DNA of 11,976 nt from CAYMRB01 sp964392615 (GTDB taxonomy: Bacteria; Planctomycetota; UBA8108): contig CAYMRB010000322.1 in NCBI GenBank assembly GCA_964392615.1, forward strand, positions 1 through 11,976. Reading direction: 5' to 3'. The translations under genes were made by a program, and so were the position numbers. Shown piece after piece: positions 1-7,099 of this stretch. The notes beneath the pieces are model-generated. The model searched no databases. It was given only the letters and a program-made list of their open reading frames with translations, and had not been told where the DNA came from. Position 1 is the stretch's first letter. Each line of letters opens with the position of its first letter.

Positions 1-167
1 GTCTTGACCGTGCGCAGTCCGTTGTCGAACGCGTAGAACGGCCACGCGGGCTTCTTCACGTCCTTCGCTGCAGCGGCGGCGAGCAAAGGTCGGCCGAGCA
101 GCGTAGCGCCAGCGACGCCGGCCGCGCTCCGCGCGATGAACTCCCGACGGGATGATCTGGATTCCAT
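1..167 (-). CDS. Tat-exported protein, N-terminal fragment; probable TIM-barrel sugar isomerase/epimerase-like protein (cut by window edge)
   Basis: Only the first 55 codons are in the window; the rest lies beyond position 1. The ATG at 167-165 is chosen because an AAGGAGG Shine-Dalgarno sits 7 bases upstream. The N-terminus reads MESRSSRREFIARSAAGVAG, a textbook twin-arginine motif (SRREFI, residues about 6-11). A hydrophobic Ala/Gly/Leu stretch and an Ala-rich cleavage region near residues 28-34 follow, so the protein is exported folded. The start of the mature part (KPAWPFYAFDNGLRTVK, about residues 38-54) resembles the opening strand of planctomycete 'sugar phosphate isomerase/epimerase' TIM-barrel proteins. 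That assignment rests on about 17 residues recalled from the family and is tentative. It lies 37 bp downstream of the ThuA-like gene on the same strand, so co-transcription is likely. The export signal is firm and the enzyme class is not. Confidence 0.6.
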   Translation of the reverse strand, partial: MESRSSRREFIARSAAGVAGATLLGRPLLAAAAAKDVKKPAWPFYAFDNGLRTVK

Positions 168-174
168 GTCAGCG

Positions 175-181
175 CCTCCTT
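175..181 (-). promoter_or_regulatory. Shine-Dalgarno of the left-edge Tat protein
   Basis: On the minus strand this reads AAGGAGG, 7 bases before the ATG at 167-165. It is a near-perfect ribosome binding site and fixes the start of the partial gene. Confidence 0.75.
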
Positions 182-204
182 CGGAGGATCGGTCGACCGC
201 GCGA

Positions 205-1020
205 TCAGTCCGCAGCGCCCTTGCCGGACGCCGCCCACGAACACCACCGCACCGGGCGGGATCGACTTGANNNNNNNNNNGCCCACTCGACACCGCGGTC
301 CACGAGCGTCGACCACGGGTGGATCTTCCGCGCGCGCACATCGTGGCCGAGCACGTTGTGGACGACGCGACCCTTGCCGTACGTCTTCACGAAGACCATC
401 GGCTCGGTCCGCTTGCTCCAGTCCGAGTCCGCGGTCGCGAGCACGTGGATCTTCTCGGCGCCGGACAGCTTCGCGTAGAGCTCGTCGTCCATCTCGAAGT
501 CCTTGAGTCCCTTCGTGATCGGATGCTCGTGGTCGACGATCTTGACCAGGAACTTGCCGCGCGGACCGTGGCCCGCGACCCCCTTCTTCCAGGAGCGCCC
601 GAGGAGCTCGCCGTACTTGTCCCAATTCTGGAACGAGCTGCACGCGAAGTGCAGGGCCAGGATGCCCTTGCCGCTCGAGACGAAGTCGAGCAGGTTGGCG
701 CGTCCGCGGGGGCTGAGCTCCGGCACGTTCCAGAAGCCGTAGTTCAACACGATCGCGTCGTACTTCTTCAGCGTCGACGACTCGAAGATGCCGACGTCCT
801 CGCACACCTTGACGTCCATGCGGCCGGTCTTCTCGAGCACGGACCGTGTGTACGGCGTCGTCTCGCGCCATTTGTGCACGCCGACGTCGAAGCCGGTGAC
901 GATCAGGACCTTGATCTTCTTCGGCGCGGTGTTCGCCTGCTGCGACATGAGGCCCAGGCAGACGACGATCGCGGCGGCGCAGAGCATCCCGCAGACAGCG
1001 TAGCGCTTCTTGTTGTGCAT
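205..1020 (-). CDS. ThuA-like domain secreted protein (interrupted by assembly gap near C-terminus)
   Basis: The start at 1020 (MHNKKRYAV) is preferred over an in-frame ATG at 1056, because it opens directly into a signal peptide (basic HNKKR, then a hydrophobic core to about residue 26, cleavage near ANTA at 29-32) and has a GAGGG motif upstream. The mature part is a ThuA/trehalose-utilisation fold, a class-I glutamine-amidotransferase-like domain. It has the opening strand KIKVLIVTGFD (35-45), the GKGILALHFA core (118-126), DHEHPITKGL (163-172), DDELY (178-182) and YGKGRVVHNVLGHD (214-227), ending in RGVEW (242-246). All of these match the family pattern as I know it. Recent work links ThuA-like proteins to 3-keto-glycoside metabolism; the substrate here is unknown. 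After RGVEW the sequence runs into ten Ns. Read through them, the frame ends in WAASGKGAAD and a stop at 205-207. The family usually continues RGVEWAA(T/S)GK, so the tail is probably in the right frame but the join is unreliable. Confidence 0.8.
   Translation of the reverse strand: MHNKKRYAVCGMLCAAAIVVCLGLMSQQANTAPKKIKVLIVTGFDVGVHKWRETTPYTRSVLEKTGRMDVKVCEDVGIFESSTLKKYDAIVLNYGFWNVPELSPRGRANLLDFVSSGKGILALHFACSSFQNWDKYGELLGRSWKKGVAGHGPRGKFLVKIVDHEHPITKGLKDFEMDDELYAKLSGAEKIHVLATADSDWSKRTEPMVFVKTYGKGRVVHNVLGHDVRARKIHPWSTLVDRGVEWXXXXSSRSRPVRWCSWAASGKGAAD
271..280. other. Assembly gap (10 N)
   Basis: Ten consecutive Ns interrupt the ThuA-like gene close to its 3' end. A run of exactly ten is often a placeholder of unknown true length. 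Sequence on either side may therefore be missing, duplicated or wrongly joined, and adjacency of the left-edge gene to the ThuA-like gene depends on this scaffold link. Confidence 0.95.
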
Positions 1021-1219
1021 CGTGAGTCCCTCGATTCGGTCGTTGTCCGACGTCATGCCGGCAACAGAGAAGGGGCCGGCCTCGTACCGCCACGATCTGC
1101 GAGCGGTCGCTCCGAGTCAATAGCCGCATGGGCTGGCGGGCTGGCCGGGATCGAGACGGACCTTTTCGAAGCATGCCGTGCGTGCGAGCATGGCGGCAGT
1201 AGCCGGAGGAGGCCAGCGC
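1021..1219. promoter_or_regulatory. Divergent intergenic region, probable two-way promoter area
   Basis: These 199 bases separate the start codons of the ThuA-like gene (minus) and the PQQ-propeller gene (plus), so promoters for both directions are expected here. I see no clear sigma-70-type -35/-10 pair. A GCCGGC word occurs at 1057-1062 and again at 1075-1080; being self-complementary it could form a 6-bp stem with a 12-base loop, but such words are common in GC-rich DNA. Function is inferred from gene orientation only. Confidence 0.4.
1205..1212 (+). promoter_or_regulatory. Shine-Dalgarno of the PQQ-propeller gene
   Basis: GGAGGAGG lies 7 bases before the ATG at 1220. This strong site decides the start against the in-frame GTG at 1178 and ATG at 1190. 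Confidence 0.75.
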
Positions 1220-2635
1220 ATGACTCTCTCGTCACTTGTTCCGCGCCGTTCACGCTCCGCGAGCGTCTGCGGCCTTGTTGTCGCCGCCGTGTCCATCTGC
1301 GCCGTCGTGCGTCAATCGATCGCCGACGATTCCCTCGCATCGACCGATTGGCCGTCGTTCCGCGGTCGCGATGCCTGCGGCGTCGGGGAGGGCCGAGCGA
1401 CACCGACCGCGTGGAAGATCGACACGGACCGCAATGTCCTCTTCCGCACGCCGCTCCCCGGGCTCGCGCTGTCGAGTCCGATCGTGGCGGGCGACCGCGT
1501 GTTCGTGACGACCGCGGCAGGTCAGGGCGCCGACGAGAAGCTGAAGATCGGGCTCTACGGCGACATCGGCTCGGTCGACGACGCGTCGGTGCACGACTGG
1601 ATCGTGCTGGCGCTTGACAAGCGGAGCGGCAAGGAGCTGTGGAGGCGCACCGCGCGCTCCGGCGTGCCGGCGGTCAAGCGTCACCCGAAGTCGAGTCACG
1701 CGAACTCGACGCCGGCGACCGACGGGCGTCACGTCGTCGCGTTCTTCGGCTCGGAAGGGCTGCACTGCTACTCGGTCGAGGGAGAGCTGGCTTGGAAGAA
1801 GGATCTCGGCAAGCTGGACGCCGGCTTCTATCGCGTCCCGGACGCTCAGTGGGGCTTCGGAAGCTCGCCGGTGATCCGCTCTGGCCGCGTCGTCGTTCAG
1901 TGCGACGTGCAGGGCGGCGGCTTCGTCGCCGCGTTCGACATCGAGAGCGGCAACGAGCTGTGGCGTACGCCGCGCGCAGACGTTCCGACGTGGAGCACGC
2001 CCGCGGTGTTCGCGCGCGACAAAGGGCCCGATCACGTGATCGTCAACGGCTACCGCCACATCGGCGCGTACGAGCTCGAGACGGGCCGCGAGGTCTGGCG
2101 CATGAGCGGCGGCGGAGACATCCCGGTTCCGACCCCGATTGCCTGGCGCGATCGCGTCTTCATCACGAATGCGCACGGCTCGTCGGCGCCGATCTACGCC
2201 GTGCTGACGGGTGCCGCCAGCGGCGACATCTCGCTCGCGAAGGACGCGACCTCCGGAGAGCACGTCGCGTGGAGCACGCGCCGCGGCGGCAACTACATGC
2301 AGACGCCGATCGTCTGGGGCGGCAGGCTGTACTGCTGCAGCGATCGCGGCGTCCTCGCGGCATACGACGCGCGTACCGGCGAACGTCTGTTTCGCGCTCG
2401 CGTCGGCAAGGGGCGCTCGGGCTTCACCGCGTCGCCTGTCATCGGTGGCGGCAAGCTCTACGTGACCAGCGAGGACGGCTCGGTCTACGTCATCGAGCCC
2501 GGCAAGGAGTACGAGGAGATTCAGAAGAACGAGCTCGACGAGCCGTGCATGGCGACACCGGCGATCTCGGACGGTGTCATCTACTTCCGCACGCGGCGGC
2601 ACCTCGTCGCGATCGCCTCAGTACGGGATGCGTGA
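1220..2635 (+). CDS. Secreted PQQ-like beta-propeller repeat protein
   Basis: This is a 471-residue protein with an N-terminal export signal: basic RRSR at 9-12, a hydrophobic stretch at about 17-30, probable cleavage near SIA at 33-35. The mature part begins with DWPSFRGRDACGVGEG (43-58), an opening typical of outer-membrane/PQQ-repeat proteins of planctomycetes. Repeated blades of the PQQ type follow: SSPIVAGDRVFVT (85-97), ALDKRSGKELW (131-141), AFDIESGNELWRT (238-250), YELETGREVWR (284-294), AYDARTGERLFRARVG (381-396) and ASPVIGGGKLYVTSEDGSVYVI (404-425). This predicts a 7- or 8-bladed propeller. No CxxCH heme motif is present, so the protein may be a PQQ-type fold without being a proven quinoprotein dehydrogenase; many relatives have no known activity and could be scaffold or binding proteins. 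It is the first gene of the plus-strand run, 89 bp before the heme protein. Confidence 0.85.
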   Translation: MTLSSLVPRRSRSASVCGLVVAAVSICAVVRQSIADDSLASTDWPSFRGRDACGVGEGRATPTAWKIDTDRNVLFRTPLPGLALSSPIVAGDRVFVTTAAGQGADEKLKIGLYGDIGSVDDASVHDWIVLALDKRSGKELWRRTARSGVPAVKRHPKSSHANSTPATDGRHVVAFFGSEGLHCYSVEGELAWKKDLGKLDAGFYRVPDAQWGFGSSPVIRSGRVVVQCDVQGGGFVAAFDIESGNELWRTPRADVPTWSTPAVFARDKGPDHVIVNGYRHIGAYELETGREVWRMSGGGDIPVPTPIAWRDRVFITNAHGSSAPIYAVLTGAASGDISLAKDATSGEHVAWSTRRGGNYMQTPIVWGGRLYCCSDRGVLAAYDARTGERLFRARVGKGRSGFTASPVIGGGKLYVTSEDGSVYVIEPGKEYEEIQKNELDEPCMATPAISDGVIYFRTRRHLVAIASVRDA

Positions 2636-2724
2636 TCGCGAGCCGGATTCTCGCTGGACCGACGCGCCCCGCATCGCGGACGATGACCACCTTCTGATAC
2701 CACGCTCCGGGTCGAAAGAACTTC

Positions 2725-5700
2725 ATGAGAAGAACGTCCGCTCCGATCTCGCCGATCCTCTTCGCGTTCATGTTCTGGCTTCGGGCCGCATCCGCGGAGG
2801 CCGACGAACCGGACCGCGGCCCCGACCAGGTCACCGCGGCCCTTCGCGTCCCTGACGGCCTCGCGGTCAGCGTCTGGGCCAGCGCGCCGATGTTTTTCAA
2901 TCCGACGAGCATCGACGTCGACGAGCGCGGTCGTCTGTGGGTCGCCGAAGCGGTCAACTATCGCGGCTTCAACAATCGTCGCCACGGTGGGCTGGTTCAC
3001 GAGGCGGGCGACCGCATCGTGATCCTCGAGGATGCCGACGGCGACGGCCGCGCGGACTCGTCGAAGGTGTTCGTGCAGGAGAAGGACCTCGTCGCGCCTC
3101 TCGGCGTCGCGGTGATCGGCGACCTCGTCGTCGTGTCGTGCTCGCCGAACCTGATCGTCTACCGCAAGGATCGGGAAGACAACGTCGTCAGCCGCGACGT
3201 GCTCCTGGCCGGATGGGGCGGCGTCGATCATGATCACGGCTTGCACGAAGTCGAGGCCGGACCCGACGGGCGCTGGTATTTCAACGTCGGCAACGCCGGT
3301 CCGCACATCGTCACGGATCGCGGCGGTTGGCACCTGCGCTCGGGAAGCTGGTACACGGGCGGCAGTCCGCACAACCGGCAGAACGAAGCGGGCCTGAAGA
3401 GCGACGATGGTCGCGTCTGGGTCGCCGGGCTCGCCTTGAGCGTCGAGCCCGAAGGGACCGGACTCCGCGTCATCGGCCACGGCTTTCGCAACGCGTACGG
3501 GACGTGCTCCGACTCGTTCGGCTACGTGTGGATGAACGACAACGACGACACGCAGAGCTGTCGCACGACGTGGCTCATGCGCTATGGCGACTGCGGCTAT
3601 ACTTCGAAGGACGGCACGCGCTCGTGGGGCGCCGACCGTCGACCGGGTCAATCCGTTCGCGCCGCGCACTGGCGCCAGGACGACCCCGGTGTCATCCCGT
3701 CCGGCCATGTCTACGGCAACGGCGCTCCGACCGGCATCACCTACTACGAGAACGGCGCCCTCGGCGACGAGTATTCCGGTGGGCTGCTCTTGAGCTGCGA
3801 GGCGGGCCAGAACGTCGTGTGGGCCTACCGCCGCCAACCACGCGGCGCCGGCTTCGATCTCGACGGCTTTCCGTTCCTGACGACGACCGACACCCACGAC
3901 CCGAACTACGTCTGGAGCCGCGGCCTGAACGACCGGCGCAAGTGGTTCCGGCCGTCAGACGTCGCGGTCGGCACGGATGGCACCGTCTACGTCGCCGACT
4001 GGTACGACCAGATCGTCGGCGGCCATCAGATGACCGATCGCAAGGGCACGGGCACGATCTATCGCGTCGCGCGCAAGGGGAAGAACCCGCGGCCTCCACG
4101 CGTCGACGTGAGCTCGATCGACGGAGCTCTCGCCGCGCTCGCCAGTCCGGCGGTCAACGTGCGCAACCAGGGCTTCCGCAAGCTCGAGAGCCTGGCCCTG
4201 TTGCCGACCTCGTCGCTGCGACCGCTTCTCGACGGTCCCGATCGCTTTCTGCGCGCTCGCGCGCTGTGGCTGCTGGCGCGACGTGGGAACTCCGGTCGCG
4301 AAGCGCTGACCGCCGCGCTCGACGACCGCGATGCGGAGATCCGCGTCACGGCGCTGCGCGCTCTCGAGAGAAGCGGTGGCGATATCCTGCCGCTCGCACG
4401 GAAGCTCGCGCGCGACCCGTCGCCGGCGGTGCGGCGCGAGGTCGCGCTGATGATGCGAGACGTGCCGTTCGAGTCGAGTCGTGACATCCTCGTCGACGTC
4501 GCCAAGCGCTACGCGGGCGACGATCGCTGGTACCTCGAAGCGTTGGGCACCGGCTGCGACGGCAAGGAAGAGGCGATGTACGCGGTCCTGCTCGGTCACC
4601 TGGGCTCGCCGTCCGCGACGTGGACCGACCGCTTCGCCGACATCGCGTGGCGGCTGCATCCCGCGACGGCCGTGTTCCCGTTGCGCGATCGCGCCATGCT
4701 CGAGGATCTCTCCGAGGCGCGTCGCAAGCAGGCGATCGACTCGATCGCGTTCATCCGCGATCGCAAGGCGGCCGAGGCGATGCTCGCGATCGCCACAGAA
4801 GGCCCCGCCGACCTCGCGACGTACGCGGCCTATTGGGTCAAGCACCGCGGCGGCAACGATTGGCGTGAGCACGGCGTCGCCGCGAAGCTTCAGGGCGCGC
4901 TCGGCAAGCTTCCCGAGACGCCGCTCTATCGCAGCGGCGTGATCCGATCGGGCGGGGTCGCGATCGACGTCGACATCTCCGGCGTCAAGACGCTGTGGCT
5001 CGTCGCGGACGACAGCGGCAACGGATTCAGCTGCGATTGGGCCGATTGGATCGAGCCGATGCTGATCGGGCCGAATGCAAGCAAGAAGATCACCGAGGTG
5101 CCGATGCGCGTCGCGACGACCGGATACGGTCAGGTGAACATCGGCAAGGACTGCACCGGCCGACCGTTGCGCGTCGGCGGCAAGGAGTTCGCGGACGGCA
5201 TCGGGACGCACGCGCCGTCGGTCCTTTCGTTCAAGTTGCCGCAAGGGCAGTGGGACCGCTTCCGCGTCTACGCCGGCATCGACAACGGCGGACCCGATCT
5301 CGGTGGCTCGGACTACGAGCAAACGCAATCGAGCGTCCGCTTTCTCGTGTACACGGATGGGCCGACGGCCGCCGACCGCGCGAGCGCGTGGCGCGACAAG
5401 CTGCTGCTCGCGGATGCGACCGCCGAACAGCGGGAAGAGGCGATTCGCGAACTCGCGCGCACGGCGGAAGGTGGCCGCGCGCTGATCGGTCTCGCGATGG
5501 AGAAGAAGCTTCCGGACGGCGCGGTCGACGTCGTGTCGGAGCACATCTTCCGCTGCCCCGACCTCGGGGTGCGCGGGCTCGCGAGCCGACACTTCCGGCG
5601 TCCGAGCGAGCAGGAGCGGCGTTTGCCGCCGGTCGACGAGCTTCTCGCGATGCAGGGCGATGCGAAGCGCGGCGCCGCGGTCTTCGAGGGTGAAGACGCC

Positions 5701-6105
5701 GCGTGCAGCACGTGTCATTCCTTCGCCGGTCGCGGCAAGGACGTGGGGCCGGATCTGACGGAGATCGCCGACAAGTACGATCGCGCGACGCTGCTCGATT
5801 CCATTCTGAACCCGAGCGCCACGATCCTTGTCGGTCACGAGGCGCACGTCATCGTGACCGCGGATGGCCGCACGTTGACAGGGCTGATGCTCGCCGAAGG
5901 GGACAGCGTGACGATCAAGGACAGCGCCGGAGCGATGCACACCGTCGGCAAGGACGTGATCGTGCATCGCGAGGTCGCGACCGTGTCGTTGATGCCCGAG
6001 GTCAGCGCGTTGACGCCGCAGCAGATCATCGATGTCGTCGAGTATCTGCGCGCGGGAGAGGCCGCCGCGAAGAAGGCGGTCGAGGCGGGAGGACGGGCGG
6101 AATGA
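2725..6105 (+). CDS. PVC-type membrane-bound dehydrogenase/heme-binding CxxCH protein with HEAT and NPCBM domains
   Basis: This is a 1126-residue multidomain secreted protein. A signal peptide (residues 1-24, ending RAASA) precedes a beta-propeller at about 35-450 of the Pirellula/Verrucomicrobium 'membrane-bound dehydrogenase' type. The propeller has PTSIDVDERGRLWVAE near its start, a calcium-loop-like DADGDGRAD (103-111) and HGFRNAYG. Helical HEAT-like repeats follow (about 459-735). An NPCBM-like putative carbohydrate-binding domain lies at about 740-880, with FADGIGTHAPSVLSF as its hallmark. After a short helical stretch, the C-terminus (about 965-1120) is a cytochrome-c-like domain. It has the heme motif CSTCH (C994, C997, H998), GPDLTEIADKY, ILNPSATI, a likely distal ligand M1090 in SLMPE, and a final LTPQQIIDVVEYL helix. 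The expected role is extracytoplasmic electron transfer coupled to oxidation of a sugar or glycan bound by the propeller or NPCBM domain. Family substrates are mostly unknown. The ribosome site before the ATG is weak (GAAAG). The last four bases overlap the next gene. Confidence 0.88.
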   Translation: MRRTSAPISPILFAFMFWLRAASAEADEPDRGPDQVTAALRVPDGLAVSVWASAPMFFNPTSIDVDERGRLWVAEAVNYRGFNNRRHGGLVHEAGDRIVILEDADGDGRADSSKVFVQEKDLVAPLGVAVIGDLVVVSCSPNLIVYRKDREDNVVSRDVLLAGWGGVDHDHGLHEVEAGPDGRWYFNVGNAGPHIVTDRGGWHLRSGSWYTGGSPHNRQNEAGLKSDDGRVWVAGLALSVEPEGTGLRVIGHGFRNAYGTCSDSFGYVWMNDNDDTQSCRTTWLMRYGDCGYTSKDGTRSWGADRRPGQSVRAAHWRQDDPGVIPSGHVYGNGAPTGITYYENGALGDEYSGGLLLSCEAGQNVVWAYRRQPRGAGFDLDGFPFLTTTDTHDPNYVWSRGLNDRRKWFRPSDVAVGTDGTVYVADWYDQIVGGHQMTDRKGTGTIYRVARKGKNPRPPRVDVSSIDGALAALASPAVNVRNQGFRKLESLALLPTSSLRPLLDGPDRFLRARALWLLARRGNSGREALTAALDDRDAEIRVTALRALERSGGDILPLARKLARDPSPAVRREVALMMRDVPFESSRDILVDVAKRYAGDDRWYLEALGTGCDGKEEAMYAVLLGHLGSPSATWTDRFADIAWRLHPATAVFPLRDRAMLEDLSEARRKQAIDSIAFIRDRKAAEAMLAIATEGPADLATYAAYWVKHRGGNDWREHGVAAKLQGALGKLPETPLYRSGVIRSGGVAIDVDISGVKTLWLVADDSGNGFSCDWADWIEPMLIGPNASKKITEVPMRVATTGYGQVNIGKDCTGRPLRVGGKEFADGIGTHAPSVLSFKLPQGQWDRFRVYAGIDNGGPDLGGSDYEQTQSSVRFLVYTDGPTAADRASAWRDKLLLADATAEQREEAIRELARTAEGGRALIGLAMEKKLPDGAVDVVSEHIFRCPDLGVRGLASRHFRRPSEQERRLPPVDELLAMQGDAKRGAAVFEGEDAACSTCHSFAGRGKDVGPDLTEIADKYDRATLLDSILNPSATILVGHEAHVIVTADGRTLTGLMLAEGDSVTIKDSAGAMHTVGKDVIVHREVATVSLMPEVSALTPQQIIDVVEYLRAGEAAAKKAVEAGGRAE
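6087..6093 (+). promoter_or_regulatory. Shine-Dalgarno inside the heme-protein gene for the downstream isomerase
   Basis: GGGAGGA lies 8 bases before the ATG at 6102, within the last codons of the heme-protein gene. It supports translational coupling. A second, closer GAGGA (6116-6120) would instead serve the alternative ATG at 6126. Confidence 0.5.
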
Positions 6106-7016
6106 GGCGAGCGACGAGGAAGTCCATGGACCGACGAGACGCACTGCGTGCACTGTTCGGCGGAGCAGCGGTCGTGGCGCTGGGCGCGCACGGCGAGGTC
6201 GCGGAGGGCGAGAGCGACAAGAAGCCCGAGAGGCCCGCCGGGTTTCGGATCGGCGCCTGCGATTGGAATCTCGGCAAGAGCGGCGATCCGGAAGCGATGC
6301 GCGTAGCGAAAGAGATCGGCCTCGACGGAGTGCAGGTGAGCTTCGGCGCGCCTGGCGGCCGTTACGACTTGCGTCGCAAGGAGAGTCGCGACGCCTACGC
6401 GGCTGCCGCGAAGAAGCACGGCACAGCGGTCGGCTCGCTCGCGATCGGCATTCTGAACAACGTGCCGTACAAGTCGGACTCCCGCACCGAGCAGTGGGTG
6501 CACGACTCGATTCTCGCGGCGCGAGCGATGGGCACGAACGTCGTACTGCTCGCGTTCTTCGGCAAGGGCGATCTGAAGGGCGATCGCGCCGGTGCTGACG
6601 AGGTCATCCGTCGTCTGCGACGCGTCGCGCCCGTCGCCGAGAAGAACGGGGTCATCCTCGGTCTGGAGACTTGGCTCGACAAGGATGAGCACCTCTACAT
6701 CGTCGACGGCGTCGGATCGAGAGCCGTGCAGGTCTACTACGATCTCGGCAACTCGAAGCATCGCGGCTACGACATCTACCGCGAGATCCGCGAGCTGGGC
6801 GGCAAACAGATCTGCGAGTTCCACGCCAAGGACTACGCGGGCAAGCTCTTCGGACACGGCGAGGTCGACTTCTGGGAGGCTCGCCGCGCGATGGACGACA
6901 TCGGCTACCGCGGCTGGATTCACATCGAGGGCCGACAGCCGTTCGGGATGATGCGGAGCTATCAGCACGATTTGCGCTTCCTGAGGGCGGTGTTCCCGCG
7001 GCGGGTCCAGGGTTGA
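6102..7016 (+). CDS. Exported TIM-barrel sugar isomerase/epimerase-like protein (xylose isomerase-like)
   Basis: This is a 304-residue protein of the AP-endonuclease-2/xylose-isomerase-like TIM-barrel family, usually annotated 'sugar phosphate isomerase/epimerase'. The barrel starts at GFRIGACDWNLG and carries a metal site that can be read directly: E189 (GLETWL), D214 (YYDLGN), H241 (CEFHAKD) and E276 (WIHIEGRQ), the usual Glu-Asp-His-Glu set binding a divalent cation. The N-terminus has RRDALR followed by a hydrophobic FGGAAVVALGA stretch, a probable Tat signal, so the protein should act outside the cytoplasm and its substrate is unlikely to be a phosphorylated sugar. Two starts compete. 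The ATG at 6102 overlaps the preceding stop (ATGA) and has a good Shine-Dalgarno. The ATG at 6126 gives the shorter, more usual n-region MDRRDALR. Overlap with the heme-protein gene suggests the two products work together. Reaction and substrate cannot be told from sequence; epimerase, isomerase and keto-glycoside lyase/hydratase activities all occur in this fold. Confidence 0.85.
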   Translation: MRRATRKSMDRRDALRALFGGAAVVALGAHGEVAEGESDKKPERPAGFRIGACDWNLGKSGDPEAMRVAKEIGLDGVQVSFGAPGGRYDLRRKESRDAYAAAAKKHGTAVGSLAIGILNNVPYKSDSRTEQWVHDSILAARAMGTNVVLLAFFGKGDLKGDRAGADEVIRRLRRVAPVAEKNGVILGLETWLDKDEHLYIVDGVGSRAVQVYYDLGNSKHRGYDIYREIRELGGKQICEFHAKDYAGKLFGHGEVDFWEARRAMDDIGYRGWIHIEGRQPFGMMRSYQHDLRFLRAVFPRRVQG

Positions 7017-7084
7017 TGAGAAGGCCTCCCTCTGACTATCGTCAGCGGGATCGCGTTAACAGCCGGCTCACCATCGTCCAGGAC

Positions 7085-7090
7085 GAGGAG
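7085..7090 (+). promoter_or_regulatory. Shine-Dalgarno of the rhamnosidase gene
   Basis: GAGGAG lies 9 bases before the ATG at 7100. This supports that start over the upstream in-frame ATG at 7013, which would overlap the previous gene and place 29 polar residues ahead of the signal peptide. Confidence 0.6.
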
Positions 7091-7099
7091 ACTCTCGCC

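Noticed and set aside
1178..1219. Upstream starts (GTG 1178, ATG 1190) for the PQQ-propeller gene
   Set aside because: The GGAGGAGG at 1205-1212 lies inside that extension and is placed ideally for the ATG at 1220.
319..1617. Open frame of 432 codons on the plus strand, and the 450-codon minus frame at 1250-2602
   Set aside because: They are shadows of the ThuA-like and PQQ-propeller genes. Both translations are low-complexity Arg/Asp/Val-rich sequence without domains.
2638..2654. Small hairpin GCGAG/CTCGC just after the PQQ-propeller stop
   Set aside because: It has only a 5-bp stem with a 7-base loop and no T-tract, so it does not support a terminator call.
3955..6153. Open frame of 732 codons on the minus strand
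   Set aside because: It lies opposite the heme-protein gene, whose product has clear domain signatures. The antisense translation is Arg/Ala/Asp-rich with no recognisable motif, as expected from third-position GC bias.
7032..7045. Hairpin CTGAC-TATC-GTCAG between the isomerase and rhamnosidase genes
   Set aside because: The stem is five base pairs, not extendable, and no T-tract follows. It is too weak for a terminator or operator.
7013..7099. Upstream start (ATG 7013) for the rhamnosidase
   Set aside because: It would overlap the isomerase stop and place a 29-residue polar stretch before the signal peptide. The ATG at 7100 has a GAGGAG site and opens directly into the signal peptide.
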